Shown in pieces: positions 1-13,300 of a stretch of DNA of 64,000 nucleotides (within the stretch, counting starts at the first letter, position 1; each line of letters opens with the position of its first letter). Location: positions 5,084,001-5,148,000 of the forward strand of contig QEYB01001046.1 of NCBI GenBank assembly GCA_017562135.1, given 5' to 3'. The stretch is from Dipylidium caninum (taxonomy: Eukaryota; Platyhelminthes; Cestoda; Cyclophyllidea; Dipylidiidae). The position numbers and the translations under genes are program-made. The notes beneath the pieces were generated by a model. That model ran no database searches. It saw only the letters and a program-made list of their open reading frames with translations, and had not been told where the DNA came from.

Positions 1-1650
1 ACAGCACCAACAATTGCCACCATCCCAGCTCAACACACTCACTAGGATCTCTAGTCCTGCCCCCGCCTGGTCTATTAAGCGTGACATCTGATTCCCTCGT
101 TTGTATACATCCCGTTCTATCCACCTTTTCGTTTCTTACAAGACGTCCCCATGGTAACTTCCGTTTGCAATTGCCTCACGAATGCCCACTTACTCTCTCA
201 CTTGTGATTACATCCTTCAAATTGACCGAATACTTCTCTCCTGCGCAATATTCGTTTAAAGTCCTGCGTACTGACGAGACGTAAGTAGATGCTGCCTTGA
301 AGGCTACTCTGCCTGGGCGCTCAATCTTCCCACGATAACGCTTTGCGGCGAAATCGCGTGAGGATGGGCGAAATGACGAATTTGCTTCTGATACTTCCAA
401 CAAAAGTAGTATCTACGCGATTGTCATGGGGCTTTGAATTCGTACAAAACTGGTTTTTTCTCATAACGTGGACTATCACTATTTTCCGGAGATGTTCATC
501 CTTTGCCAATGAATAAAAGCGGTATATTCTTGCCGTCTCGTATGCTTCCGATTCAGTTACAGGAAATGTAAGATGGTCGAGAGGTCTTTCGTTTCTTTCC
601 ACCCGTCCCTCCACGGCAGTGAGTGGGATGCTTTAGCTTGCCCGAGGCATAGACACAGGAGTGCGCTCGCGGAGACGCTTCTCCTGACCAACGCAGGCAG
701 TGGCATCTGGAGTGCTTGAACCTCGGCAACTCCGTCCCTCGGCAACTCCGTCCCCCATACTCCCCACGGCTGTAGATCCACTAAAAGTGCCGGTCTCAGT
801 GCACACGTTAGTTTCGGCTTTTGCAAAATAAAACTGCCACTTGGGTGTGATGGGACTCCCTGGGGAGTGAGGAGAAGAACCTGCAGACCGCATTGCAGGT
901 CTTTACGGCGTTGGACTTGTTAAATTACTAATTCTACATCAAAAACGCTCAGACGTTCCTGGAAAGTGTTTTAAAAATAGAAAACTGGCGCAATAAATCA
1001 ACGCCTAATGAGGCCCTAACGCATACTACTATGGGGAGAACCCAAGGAGTTCCCAGAGGTCCTGTCCGTTCTCTGTCGTCGATGTGTTCGTGGGGGAGGT
1101 CATGTTTAGTTTTCTCGAGTTTCATTGATCAGCTCTGGCGGCGGCCCCTAACAGGCGCACTAATCCTGCTAATGGGGCGCGTGCGGGCCCGTTTTAATTT
1201 CATTGTTGGTTTCGGCATTACTTATCGATGTTCTTGGAAGAAGTTGGCACACACTGCATCTTCGCTTTTCGCGACGGAAACAGGAAGCTTAAGTGCTTAT
1301 CCGTTCGCCTCGTGGCGAAGGCGAAGGCGAAGTTGAAGGCAGAGGAGGAGGAGGTGGAGGAGTCACAACGTACCCTCTCGCTGCCAGTTGTGCGCTTCTC
1401 CACCGAAAATTGGCGCTGCCCATTTAATGTTATGCTCATGATTGACATCCATCTAATGGCGAAATTCGTACGGCTGCTCGCATCCGCCGCGCGGTCGTCG
1501 ATGACCGAGATGGGTGCCGTGAGGCGGGGCTCGGGATTCGCTTCCCCCCTCCCCGACGCCACTTCGGGGCTGTGTGTTGGCGGGGAGGGAGCAGACGCCG
1601 AATGAGTGGGTGGCGGCTTCCCCGGGGTACGCCTCGCTTTACCGACTAAC

Positions 1651-1820
1651 CCTTCCATATATTTGGGGCATCCATTTAGGGGAGAACAAATCCTGCCTTC
1701 CTCAAATGGCATTGGGGGTTTATACTTTTTTCCCTTCGCGTGCTCCGATGGCAACAGCTCATTTTCATCCCGAGTGGCCGGTTGGTGCACAGGCGGCTTA
1801 GGTCCTTCTGGAACGAAAAT
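1651..1820 (-). CDS. candidate internal exon, unrecognised protein
   Basis: I see a possible 57-residue exon. It follows a pyrimidine-rich 3' splice site (TTTTATTTAAG) and ends at GG|GTTAGT, entering in phase 0 and leaving in phase 2. The peptide is Pro- and Lys-rich and has two cysteines near its end (RICSPLNGCPKYMEG). The open frame continues past the donor to position 1218, so the ORF alone is weak evidence; the paired splice sites are what make the exon credible. No partner exon with matching phase was found to the left. It could belong to a minus-strand gene running off the window, or it could be chance in GC-rich sequence. I do not recognise the family. Confidence 0.25.
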
Positions 1821-2866
1821 CTTAAATAAAATCAAAACAATTATCCTCCTTCCCCATTTTGATTTAATTGCCATTTAACCTCGCGCTATGAAGGCGAATT
1901 TAATATAAACAGAGCCCTGTGTGACATAAAAATTCCACCCGGTTACTACCGTCAGCAGGACTATTTTAGATTCCCCTGCCCCCAGGGACATCAGAGGGCG
2001 TTCAAATAAATTAGGGCCTCCCGTCCTTTGCCTATTCCGCTGTTCCAACGTTAGTTTGCACCAAGTCACGACGCCAACCCCATTCCACTCATCGGTGGAG
2101 TCGAGTCATGTTGGGGGTGACGCGTCAGGTGCTTGAGGGGTCAGATGGGGCGAGGGCGCCTCGACGCAAGTGAAGGCGGCGCTCGCTGGAGGACCTGTTG
2201 TGCCCTTCAAGCACGGATTCGTCTGGGGTGGGGGGCGGCTCAGAGACGCTGCAGGCAGAGGCCCCTTTCACTCGGGAAATTCACAGGAATTGCGTTCCAC
2301 CAGCACAACGAGGGCCTCTGCTTGCACGGGACAATTACCAGCGAGGTGGGACCACTGCACACTTCCTCCTTTATCGTCTGGTCTGGTGAACTTCTACTAC
2401 ACTCCTCCACCCACTTCGGGTAGGAGATATGGAGGCGAACAGACTCCCAGAAGGAGTTCAGTGGGCCTCCATGGTTGCGCCACCCACACGAGGCGCTGCA
2501 CACCGCCGCTGCTCGGCCACAGATCGGAGAGCATTAGATTTGCCAGTCGAGGTCATTAGTCTGCCGCTTGCCCGTCACTTCTCGAAAGTTGCTCCGGAGC
2601 CGCACACTCTCACGGCCAGTTCACCATCCACGAGTCTGCACGAGGAGGGCGAAAGAAATGCTCAGCATCAGTCACTCTGAAGCGTAGGGCGGATGACGCT
2701 GATCGGCCTGGGGCTCGTGTCGGGCATGGAGCAGGGCTTATTCAGAATCCAACGCGCTTCACCGCCACTGGCGAACTTGGGGGCTGGTTCCCTGCTGTCG
2801 GCAAACGGACGCGGCGAATTGTTGTGGAGGACGCAATAAGTCCCCGGAGGGCTTCAGCCAACTCGG

Positions 2867-3055
2867 TCAAAAGTGTCGCAAGTGGCCATGGTTTCGTGGG
2901 GAAGCGGACTCCGTAGGGAAACATTCACCTCCCTTCGTTCTGTTGACGCCACTGTGACCAAAGGGAGTACCGGAAGCGCCGTAGTTGTCCCTTAGACCTC
3001 GTGTGAGCAGCACAAAAATGACAATACAGGCAAAGAGAATGCATTGAATATGCAT
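2867..3055 (-). CDS. possible small secreted protein (signal-peptide ORF)
   Basis: A 62-codon frame begins MHIQCILFACIVIFVLLTRG, which reads as a signal peptide or membrane anchor. A short polar stretch with one cysteine and one N-glycosylation sequon (NRT) follows. It lies on the same strand as, and upstream of, the candidate exon at 1651-1820, so the two could be parts of one gene, but no donor of matching phase was found. The hydrophobic stretch may be coincidental. Function is unknown. Confidence 0.2.
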   Translation of the reverse strand: MHIQCILFACIVIFVLLTRGLRDNYGASGTPFGHSGVNRTKGGECFPTESASPRNHGHLRHF

Positions 3056-4842
3056 ACCTTGCTCGAAATTTGTCTGGCGGCGACGTGTAACAGGGTTAAA
3101 TACGAGGAGTCTACCGAAGAGAAGGCGCATTTTTTGGCCTCGGGGGGTTTGAGGTGACAAATTACGGGTGAGGGTGGTGCCGGGGGCAGTCGGCGGCAGT
3201 AAAGGAATGTATCAAATGGGTCATCAGCGAGGCACACACCAAACATTCGTTTTATAGCATAACGTCATTCAGACAACTTCAAATACCCGGGGAAAGATTT
3301 CCTTTGGGAGATTTCCAAGTGCGTTTACTCCACACCAGGCTGACACTTAACCACACGCATGGAGTCAGCATTGGGCAAATACTTTCATGAGAGAAAAGCC
3401 GGAGTCGCACACTCCTAGTCGGACTCTTTTATTCACCAGTACCCCGTTGACTGGCCATCGCAAGGCCTTTCGGTGGAAGGTGGGCCGTCGACGCGAGGCG
3501 CGCAGGCACTCAAGACGCCGCCAGTCGATCGGGTCATTCGGCTACACCACGTCTTGTCAGCGGAAAAACTTGCGCCCCAGGCGATGAGGACGTAGGCGTA
3601 TTTGAGGCAAGCAAAATACTGATTAATCACTGTAAGTGTTTTGGCTTCGTCTCACGCCTTTCCACCACTGCGAGCTAAGGAAATCCAGCCAGCCCCTTGT
3701 CCTTCGGGTACAATCTCACTAATGGAAGCCGCCGCCCAATTATCGCAACGCCAGCGGGGAGGAGCGCGGGGGGAGGGCGAATGCGAGGATGCGAGGGTGG
3801 GCGAGTGTAGGGGAACATCGGTTTGTTGTTTATCCCCTCAAGTCCATCGGATGGAGAATTGTCAAGCTGGCTGAATTGTCATCGGCAAATGGTTGCCTGT
3901 AGGTGCACTGAAAAGGGACGGGGCAATGTGTGCGAAGGTTTCACGGGGATCGCGAAGTAGAGATAAATGGCGCGCAAAACTTTCCACTTGATTGGCAGTC
4001 CACATCCCTGAGGTCAAACTGCTTCAAGGCAACTGAAGGGGCGGCCTCCTCTGGTACGACAACCCTGTTGCCCTCAGGGCATCCGTTTTTTGGTTATTTG
4101 AGAACAAGTTATGCGGCAACGGCCAACGCTCGCCGTTGACAGTGCACGTGTTCGTGTGCATTCCACGCAGACGAAGTCACCTTGGGCTGTCCACTCGGCC
4201 GGGGCGGCCGGTGCCCTCGCGGGGGGTGGCGCGCCTCGCAGCCGGTGGGGCAGGGCTCTTTAGGCTCATCCCCAGCGTAGGCGCACGTCGCATGCACAAA
4301 CATTCGCTAGTGCAGGCTGAGTGGCGCGGTGGGAGGCGGCCGACGGACAAACCGGAAGGCAGACCGCACACCCCAGATCCTTCCTCGGCAACCCGCTAGC
4401 GGGAAGATTTAATTGCTGAAACTCCTGGACATCGGAAATTTTATGCGGATTGGAAAGGACGCAACTGCAGGCAATAAAATAAATGCGCTGTAAAGCGATT
4501 TGGCCGAAAATCAGTTAATCTTCTTCTCTGAGGACAGTCTTTAAGGATTCACAATTCCGGTCACTGAGGATAGTGTAAACAAAGACAACTCCTTGATGGG
4601 GCGCAGGCGTTCTGAGTGCCTCACCGCAGAGTTATTTTCACTAGTGCGTTGTCTGAGTTTGGGCCGACCCGGCTTTCCCGTGCCTCTGGGGCTTATGTGG
4701 CCTAAAAGTGTTAAACGGCGCGGGGAATGGATAAGCGCCAACGCCGTGCCGTCAGCCACTCGGGTCCTCCCTTGCCCCAATTCCCGGCGTTAGTCGCCTT
4801 TGAGCCACTTCCAGTGCTCTCATACCCCATCCAGTGATTTGG

Positions 4843-5259
4843 TTATCTGAGCAAGGAGCAGGCTAAAATGTGGCTGTGGGAGGGGCAAGAAGCGGCCCAG
4901 GACTCGACCCAGTCGCGGCCCAAAGGGGCCGAGGCACCGGACAAGCGAGTTTCCAGTGTCACTGGGGCGCGGAGGGGGACGACTGCCGAGGCAGCAGTGC
5001 GGGTCGGAGCAGGGCTGCTCTGCTCGCTTCGCTCGAGGGCATTGCCGCCGAGAAATCCCGGTCCCGGCGATTTCGGTGGCCGGTCCGCGTGTGCGCGTTT
5101 TCGCGGAGGTGGCGGTGGCCACCGCGGCGCGACTGAGTCAATACCGGCCATGATTAAGCGGAGGGACGAGCCGAGGGGCGCGCCGTGAGGCTGGTGGTGG
5201 TGGCCGCCGGACATCAACTGCAGCACCACCGCCACCGTCATCAGCACCAGGGGCAGCAT
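4843..5259 (-). CDS. possible signal-peptide first exon or chance ORF
   Basis: The frame starts with a hydrophobic leader (MLPLVLMTVAVVLQLMSGG) and runs 138 residues, becoming Pro/Arg/Ser-rich and compositionally dull. The start sits in a reasonable context (GCCGAG before ATG). If it is real, only the first ~40 residues are likely to be coding: a GCCG|GTATTG site follows the codons for LIMAG. No conserved domain is visible. The surrounding DNA is GC-rich, so long spurious frames are expected. Confidence 0.2.
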   Translation of the reverse strand: MLPLVLMTVAVVLQLMSGGHHHQPHGAPLGSSLRLIMAGIDSVAPRWPPPPPRKRAHADRPPKSPGPGFLGGNALERSEQSSPAPTRTAASAVVPLRAPVTLETRLSGASAPLGRDWVESWAASCPSHSHILACSLLR

Positions 5260-6589
5260 CTCGGCTGTCGTCAACAGTAGCTTGATTTGAGCGTTCTGGA
5301 GCCTCCCACCGGATGGAGCAGAGCAATTTAAACAGCGATAATCAACTCATTTAACAGGTCGCACCCTCGCTCACAGCAGTAAAATTCGTGCACCACACCA
5401 TTTTGACTTTTGCGGTTTATGCGCGCTGCTGCGAGGTCGCACCCATGGTCTTCGAGGAGTGCCGTCCCATTCTCCTCCGTCTAGCCCGAATCCTGCTTCA
5501 CCACTTTCTTCGCCGCGACCGAAATGGCATAATTTGAAGAGCCCTAAATCAGCCTGGCTAGGCAATGTGACGAAAGAATGGACTTACGCGGAAACGATAT
5601 TAGGAAGCTCAGTGCTCATCTCACGCACATGCATCACATGTAAATATCGAGATAGTGCCGTAATGATTTACTCAAGCAAATCTTCATTACACTAGTTAGT
5701 ATGCAAAAGGTTGCAGCTGCAAGGCAAACTTTTTCATCTGCTGCCACTGCCTCTCCTCAGGGCTAAGGCGCTTCCCCACTTTTTGCGGACTGCATAAATG
5801 TCAGGCGATGGATCTCCTGTAATCTTCCAACCCAAATAATAATGCTAAACATGCAGGGCATACCGAGGTTGGAGTAAAATGTTTGCCTTCGCTACCCATA
5901 AAATTATCATTTCTTGTTCCAATATCGCTAGTTTTGGCTTGATCGCTGCCAGATTTCATGCTACTGTCGTGACATTATCTAAGGGCGAGCGGTCCCTCCA
6001 GAAGGCATTGAGGTAGTGTAGTCTTTGACCGGAGGGTATGTTGATGTGGCAGGGGAATGGGCAGGAGAAAAGCCAAGGGGCTTCCCCCGGACTCCCACCG
6101 GTCGCCCGCCACCAGAGACAGGGGGTGAGGCCGCAGCCTCCTGCCGCAGCACGCATGCACGCGAGCTCAGGTTGGCTGCCGCACCGCTCGCCCAGACTGG
6201 CAGCCTCGCGCCAATCGCAGAGCACACCAGAGCTCAAAGGAGAGTCAAACTGTGGGATAACGGTGGACCGCCATTGCTCTCGATTGGCACGTGTTGTCCG
6301 GTAAGTGCAAAAATTCAGTCTATTTAAGCTTCAATTCCATCGTCAAACAGGTAGGCTCTTCTTTGGCGAAGTTGAAGGTTATGAACACTTATAAAAAAGA
6401 AATGCAAAACCGTAAGGAAGGTTAACTGCTTGCTGTATTTCTAGCTTTGAGTTGTCAAGTCGGCGTGGTTAGTGTCTTTGACTTTGGGTTTTCTGTGTGA
6501 AACACAGGCATGGTGTAATCGCGTCTTGTATTTACGAGCGAGAGTCTAACTGGCAGGCCGAGCCTGATGAATAGGGGAGGGCAGAGAAG

Positions 6590-6635
6590 GTGGACGTGGA
6601 CGTGGACGTGGACGTGGACGTGGACGTGGACGTGG
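6590..6635 (+). repeat. GTGGAC hexanucleotide tandem repeat
   Basis: About seven and a half nearly perfect copies of GTGGAC in a row, then GTGGGTGTG. Because the unit is six bases, every frame reads as a dipeptide repeat (for example Arg-Pro or His-Val on the minus strand), which creates long apparent ORFs that are not genes. It lies about 0.75 kb upstream of the protocadherin start codon. Confidence 0.95.
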
Positions 6636-7358
6636 GTGTGAGGGCGGCAGCGAGAACGGGGGGCGGGGACGGCCGGTGACACCCGCTGCCGCGGTCACCT
6701 GTCGCGAGGTGTTTGGGTGCACGGACAGGCGGACGGGACGCGCGCTGCTCGCGTGCGCGCCCGGCGCTCCGGGGACAGACAGGCCGAGCCATTTGTCGCC
6801 CGTGCGTGTGTGCGCGCGTACGCACGTGCGGCGCGCACGAGCGCACCCGACCGAGGGTGAGTCCTGAACACATGCCACTTATCAAACTCACCACGCGTAA
6901 GTCCTCTGCCTTACCACCAATTTCACCGTGTGACACTCGACGCCACGGCACTAACTCGCGCCACGACGCCCCCTCTCTCTCGGAGGCGGAGAGGGCAAGT
7001 GGAAGTGCGAGGATGGTCCGTGGCGCATCTTCGTGATCGTCGGCTTATAGGAAGGATGATAAATTTATTGCGACCAACTGGAGGTCTACTCTAACCCCAT
7101 TTGTAGCATAAATTAGCCATTTTACGCGTTACCCTCAAAGATAGCGTGGCAAGTTTTGATTCTGGAATATCATACTCGAGAAGCTGTTTGGAAACGATTC
7201 ACCTACTCTTTCGAGAAATTCGTAAATGAATGCTGGTAAATGAATACTGACCCATGCCGCAAAGCACGCAAATGAATGTTATTGCTCAAACCGATGCAGT
7301 TGACCAAAGGATTTCTTTCTGTGATGAGGAGAGTAAAAGCTTTGCTTCCTTTCCTTTT

Positions 7359-7360
7359 AG
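7359..7360 (+). other. 3' splice site 12 nt before protocadherin ATG
   Basis: A strong pyrimidine tract (TTTGCTTCCTTTCCTTTTAG) ends in AG, and the start codon follows 12 nt later. The site could join a 5' non-coding exon by ordinary splicing, or accept a spliced leader in trans. Trans-splicing is known in flatworms. The sequence alone cannot separate the two. Confidence 0.6.
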
Positions 7361-7372
7361 TTTCGTCTTGTG

Positions 7373-10300
7373 ATGGACCAGTTGCTCAAACCCATATTAG
7401 TCCTATTCGCGCTAATAATTTTGATTTCTGCTCCTTCACATGCCGATCACTTACAGCATCTGAATTATGCCATAGCAGAGGAAGTGCCCAGAGGTACAAA
7501 GGTGGGCAAATTAACCGAGGACGTTCTACACATGTTTGGCTCTTATTTACCATCTGTGGACAGGACGCCCGTCAACCTGATGATCGCCAATTGGCAGGAC
7601 ATCGGCCCTCGACATTTCGCCATTGATGACAGCGGCCATTTGACTGTGGTCGCGAAACCCGATCGAGAAGCGCTTTGTCCTGAAGCCAGCGGGTCGGGAT
7701 CAGTGGGCTTCTCCTACCATAGCGGAGACAGCGGCGACGTTCATTCACTGTCTGGAAAAATCTATGCAGTAGAAGTTCCGGACACTCCCTGCACAGTCAC
7801 GCTTCGCGTTGTCTACACGCCCGAGCCAAAGGAGGGCAGCATGAAAGACCCTGTTCTTCTCACAGTAAACGTTGTCATAGCCGACGTCAACGACCACAAA
7901 CCGACCTTTCCACAGCCTAAAATTACCCTCGAACTCGGGGAGGTGTCCTCAGTGCCAGGAGAGACAACAATTAACCTTCCTGCAGCAACCGATCCCGACG
8001 CCGGAGCGAATGGCACCCTTTCCTACTGGCTAGATTATGCTCTTCCCCCACACGGACGTCTGAACGCGAATTCGACAGGAATTCCCTTCCGCTTGGAAGG
8101 ACTGGTGGATGGAAACCCTCTCCGCTTGCGACTGAATCAACCGCTGGACTACGAAGCAGTGAAATTCTACGAATTTTTCCTATGTGTCGAAGACCACGGC
8201 GCTCCGAATCCACTAGGTTCGCGCTTACGAATCCACATCGACGTGGTGGACGAGAACGATAACGTCCCGAGTTTTTCGAAACCGCACTACTTTGTAATAT
8301 CCAACGAGTCCGTGCCGCGTGGGAGCGTGCTGCTGGACTTGCATGCCCACGATCTCGACCGCGGCCAGAACGGACAGGCAAGTGGTCCTCGAATGAAAGT
8401 TAAACGGGTCACAGGAGTAAGGGGACAAGGCCGCAGGGGGAAACAACTCTTCCATCTGTAGTGCCTCAGTTAAATGGAGGTTTTTTACGGAAGACGAAGT
8501 GAGCCTTGGGGTTAAATAAGACAAAAACCCCCACTTAGTCAATGACTGGACATCCCGTAACAGTCGGGGTAAAGTTGCGCGAGGAGGATTTCGGGATGAG
8601 ATTACTTTTTGCAAGCTGGTGGTAGGGACGCCGACTTTATCACCTATGGTGGGTGCTTTAGTCGGGCATGGTAGCCCATGGGGTTTGTCGATTTGGCTTT
8701 TGAAGACGTGAGACAAAGTCAGACAACGTCACGCCCCGTGCGCCCTCCTTCCTCGCGGGGAACGCCTCGACGACGATGGTGGGTCGGGTGCGCGGGGCCG
8801 TCATGCGGCAGCCGCTCGGACCAAACTCGAGGCTGACCGACTGGGGAACGGGGACGGAAAGCCCTCTGCAGACCACCGCCTGATCCGAGAAGACCGCTTT
8901 GTTCGGAGCAGCAGCCTCATCTTCAATCGTTTCAAGTGGACTGAGGCATGGCGGCATTCCGCGTGGCAGGCGGGAGACGAACCCCGAATGACGAGCCTGT
9001 ATTCAAATTCGTAAATTATACGGGAATTGAAGGTTCTATGCTGGAGGCAAGAAATGCCATACTCTAATTGCGCCTCGTGGGTGGGATCCGTTTGTGATTC
9101 TGGCGATGTCAAAGGTGTTCTGTGGCGTCACTGCCGCATAAGGAGACGAGTTATGAAAATGGATGGCTGAAATAAGGCAGGAGGTTTTGATGTCTGAGGC
9201 ATTTTATTGCTGTCGTGGATCAAATGTACTTAGGTGAGCGGAGACGAAAACGCGAAAAATCCCCACTTATCAGCGATTGCGCGGTGGGATGTGAGACAGT
9301 CTCTCTCCCACGCAAAAACGGGAAGAAGTCCTCTCGCAGACATGCAATACACGCTGAGGGAAACCTCGTTGAGAGTATGCCAGGAGTCAAGCAACACATT
9401 CGAGGCGCGGCGCGACCGACGAACACAGACCCTGACGGAGGCACTCTTTGGCGGAGCAGCGATTTTACGCTGCTGGCTCCGTTCTGTGGCAATCTCTTTT
9501 GTCCAGGGACTCCTGTACCCATCGCAATCGGCGCGCAACTGGAGACGAGTTTCGCGCAGCGCAGGAAGTCACCTCGGGTTAGGTGGCGACGCTCAGACGC
9601 CGAGTCCGAGTGTGATGAAGAGGCGCACGAGGCTGGAGTACACTCATCTGCGACTTTTTTCCATTCTGCGGAATTGATTCAGTCTCACGCTCCTCCACAA
9701 TGAAGTCACCTCCTTCCGATGATGATTCACGTGTAGAAGGGGGAGAGTGCTTGTGTTTCGCTGATGATGATGAATTTACCGGCACTTAATAGTTTATTTA
9801 CTTGGACGGTGGGCTATTAGTCACGTAACAGGCAAATGGTTTCGTTTCGGGGCCTAATGCACAATGGTTATAAATAAGTAATAAATCAGTCGCCATTTTG
9901 TCCGTAGCATTGATGGAACGACTCCGTGGGGCGGCGCACTTCCTCCAGACCGGCTACGGCATTGGCGTTGACAACCTGCCTTCGCAGACCTCTCCCAGCG
10001 CTTTCACCGCAGCAGCACCTCGGCAACCCGAGCTTGTTCGCACACCTTGAAAGTGCCAAGAATGCTGTCACTAGCATTTTTCCTCGTTATGCACACTCTA
10101 TGTGGAGCGAACGCAGCCTAGAAGGCGTTAGGTGGAGACGTGCGGCTAGTGCAATTAGCAACAGTCAACAATCAGCCTCGGCGTCTAGGTGGGGCGAATG
10201 CCACGGCGGCAGGGCGCTGTCTCATGTGTCGGACGCTGCGCAACTAAGGTTGAGGCGGCAGATGCTCTCATGTCCCGCGGAGTGTCCATCTCCAAGTCTT

Positions 10301-13300
10301 CTTTAGCAGTCTGCAGAAGACAGACGCCTCCACTTAAGTCAGATGACCACGTATGTGAGTACGGCATCGTAGGTTTCCCCTCTGCTTCCGGAACAGGCAC
10401 CCACATCCGGCTGTAGACAGCCCGGACAGTTGTCGTTATGGCCGTTGTGCACTGTTCTGTGCAGCACGCGGAACACGGCATTCACCCGCCCGCGTCAAAT
10501 GGCGCGTCAGGATTAAGTTGCTAGTGAATTTGCGTGCCAACTGTTGCTCGTCTAAATCCTGAAAATGTGACAAGGTTTTTGCTGTCTCGACACCATGTTC
10601 ACGAGTGGAATACCAAGGTGTGGGTGAAGAGTAATCGCTCGCAGCCCCATCCCTGGTGATGAAGCACTGAAGCAGGATTAGACCTCCGCCGCGGTCCCTA
10701 TGTTGGAAGCCAACGGCGATCGGGAAAGGGGGAACATTCAAATGCGGTCTGGTGCCTCACGAGGTCTAACTGTTTAAATGTCGCTTTCGATGGTTCGTCA
10801 AATTAACCCTTTGTATCGCAGGTGTCTTTTGAGTTCCCAACCCTCGTGACGGAGGAGTCGAAGATGGCTCAGCAATTCTTCGACATCCGCACAATCACAC
10901 CTGGCTATGCCAAACTATTTGTCCGACAGTCTCCGGACCTGGACACTGGAAACGAGAAACATGCGGGTGCTGCAACAGGCCTCTCGATCCGCCGAAGCCG
11001 CGACTTCACACTGCGCGTGGTCGCTGCCGACAACGGCTCCCCACGGCGGCACACGTCGGAGGCGAGCGTGACAGTGCGGGTGTTGGACGTGAACGACGTG
11101 ACTCCGAAAATCACCATCAACTTTATCTCGCCTCAGAAAGCTCAAAACCAGAGAAGTGTGCTTTTTAGAGGAGCCACATCTCAACAGACCCACGGGGTGG
11201 TGAGGGAGAATGTGGAGCGCAGTCTCATCGCTTTTGTCACCGTACGCGATTTGGACTCAGGACCGTGGGGACAGGTCGCGTGCAGAACAGACAATGCGGC
11301 TTTCAAGCTAATCCCGGTTGATGGGAGCACCCCAAGTTCGGATCCATTCGGGAGCCACGACAACACGGAGCCGCGCTCGGCGAACGAGGAACTCTCCTTC
11401 AAATTGGTGACTCAAAAGCCGTTTGACCGGGAGGAAGTACACCAGGTAGTAAGTTGTTAACTATGAGCGAATAAGTAAATGAAAGGGCCACGGGTTTGGC
11501 AGTGGCAAAAGGAATCAAGCACGCTGATGTGAGAAGTCATGGGTTGGGCAAAAAGTCCCCTCGTCAACCTCTCCCCTCCCGCCATGGCTTAGCCAGCAGT
11601 GCAACGCAGGCTCCATGCATTTCCGGCCGATAGGCGTTATTCAGGCCTAAAAAGCTGCACACAAAATCATTAATGGCGATGCGGCGCTATTTGTTCTACC
11701 GCAGGTCCTCAGAGCCGGGAGTTGGGGGGGGGGGGGGGTAATTCATCGTTTGTGTAGAAAATGTGGGAATAAGCGAAGCATTGGGACGTAGATCACTTGG
11801 GCCCGGGAAGTTCCACATCAAAAGTTGTCTCAACAGACACCACTCGCCATCTCAGTGGCAATACTTTCCTACTCTCGTAGTCCTCACCAAACAGCGTTCA
11901 AAGGAGTCGACGAGTCATGTGTTTTTCAGGGAACATTATGCTCCCAAGCTTATTGCGGACATCCAACTCAGCCGGTGCTTGGAGCGACACACCTGCTACT
12001 CCACTCAGAAGAGCTGAAGGAAGGAGGCGGCTGTGGCCGGCTGTCCGGCACAAGTTGGCCAGTGCTGCTCACCAAGTGGCCTCTAAATGCCCAGTCGACG
12101 GGGTGGAATATAAATAGTCCTCAAATCCCCCTTATTTAACTGTGGCGGCGAGAGAGATGGCTTAAGGTAGACCGGAAATGTTTCAGGAGGGCGGATGTAG
12201 CACGTTGTGTTGCTGGCGTCTGATCAACTAACTTCCTGATTCCATGAGGCTTTATGTGTCTTCTCACTGGAATCTGAAACAAGCATAGCCTGCTCTCCGG
12301 CGAAGATATTTGCCGGCTAATTCTAATTACAATGGTCGGGCAATTATGCCCTACTGAGGAAAGTGATAGGACGGTCGAACGTATTCTCTGGCCGTGTCGA
12401 TAATGGCTCTCCCTGCCCTTCGCCACTCAGCACCGGCGCGCTGCAGTGGTGGATGGCGGAGTCCACCCCGCCCGCCTGAACCACTCAGGCGCAGAGGAGC
12501 TGGGCCCTCTTTGGTCCGCCGAGGAGGTTTGTGCCCCTTTCTCGAGGGCAAGCCGGGCACTCCTCAATTCTGTTTCTCAGGGCCGTATTTCACGATCATT
12601 CTACCCACAAATTCTGAGTGGCCTTTGGAAGATGAGATGACCGATGTATGGCCTGAAGGCTGACTGTGAAAGAGATGGGGGGCGACACCCATTGCGGGCA
12701 CAGCGGGCAGGCGGAGGAATGCGGCCGAGCATGAGCGATGCTCTCAGCCTGCTGGACATGAATAATTGAGGTCGCGTTAGCGAGGCTGCGGAGGAGGACA
12801 TTCGACAGGAGGACGCGCGCACAACTGCCAAAGCTAGGCTGCGAGCGCGGACCGCTGCCTCTCCCCGGAGACAGTGGACTTTCGCAAGGCGTCTCTACGG
12901 GACTTGGGGGTTTCGCAGACTCTCCCTCGCCCACAGCACCGATGCCTCCACGTGGACTAAGATGACCTCGGCCGCTCTCATTGCGTAGGACGTAATTCCG
13001 TTATTAATGTGGTTAAAGCACACTCAAGTGCAGCTTTGCGGGTCAACGTAGAGCTACGACAATGTCAACAACAGGCTGGGGAAGGGCGGCCGCCGCTGGG
13101 ATGCCCTGGGAAAGGGGCTGGCGAAGCGCCGTCGCCACAACTTCGTTGGTTATGACGGCCTTGGGGAGAGACAACTAACGGCGCTACCTTCTCCTCCGTT
13201 GCAGTTGACTTTTCGGATAATTTGCGTCGACAATGTTTTCATGACCGACCAAGCGACAACTTTTGTCCAAGATCTCAGCCCCTCATCCTTCAACACACCC

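Noticed and set aside
1218..1874. 218-codon minus-strand ORF as a whole gene
   Set aside because: Only the first third (1820-1651) has splice borders and coding character; the rest becomes Ser/Arg-rich low complexity, and the opposite strand is equally open.
6455..6951. Three overlapping ORFs with Arg-Pro, His-Val or Ser-Thr repeats
   Set aside because: They are translations of the GTGGAC hexanucleotide repeat in different frames.
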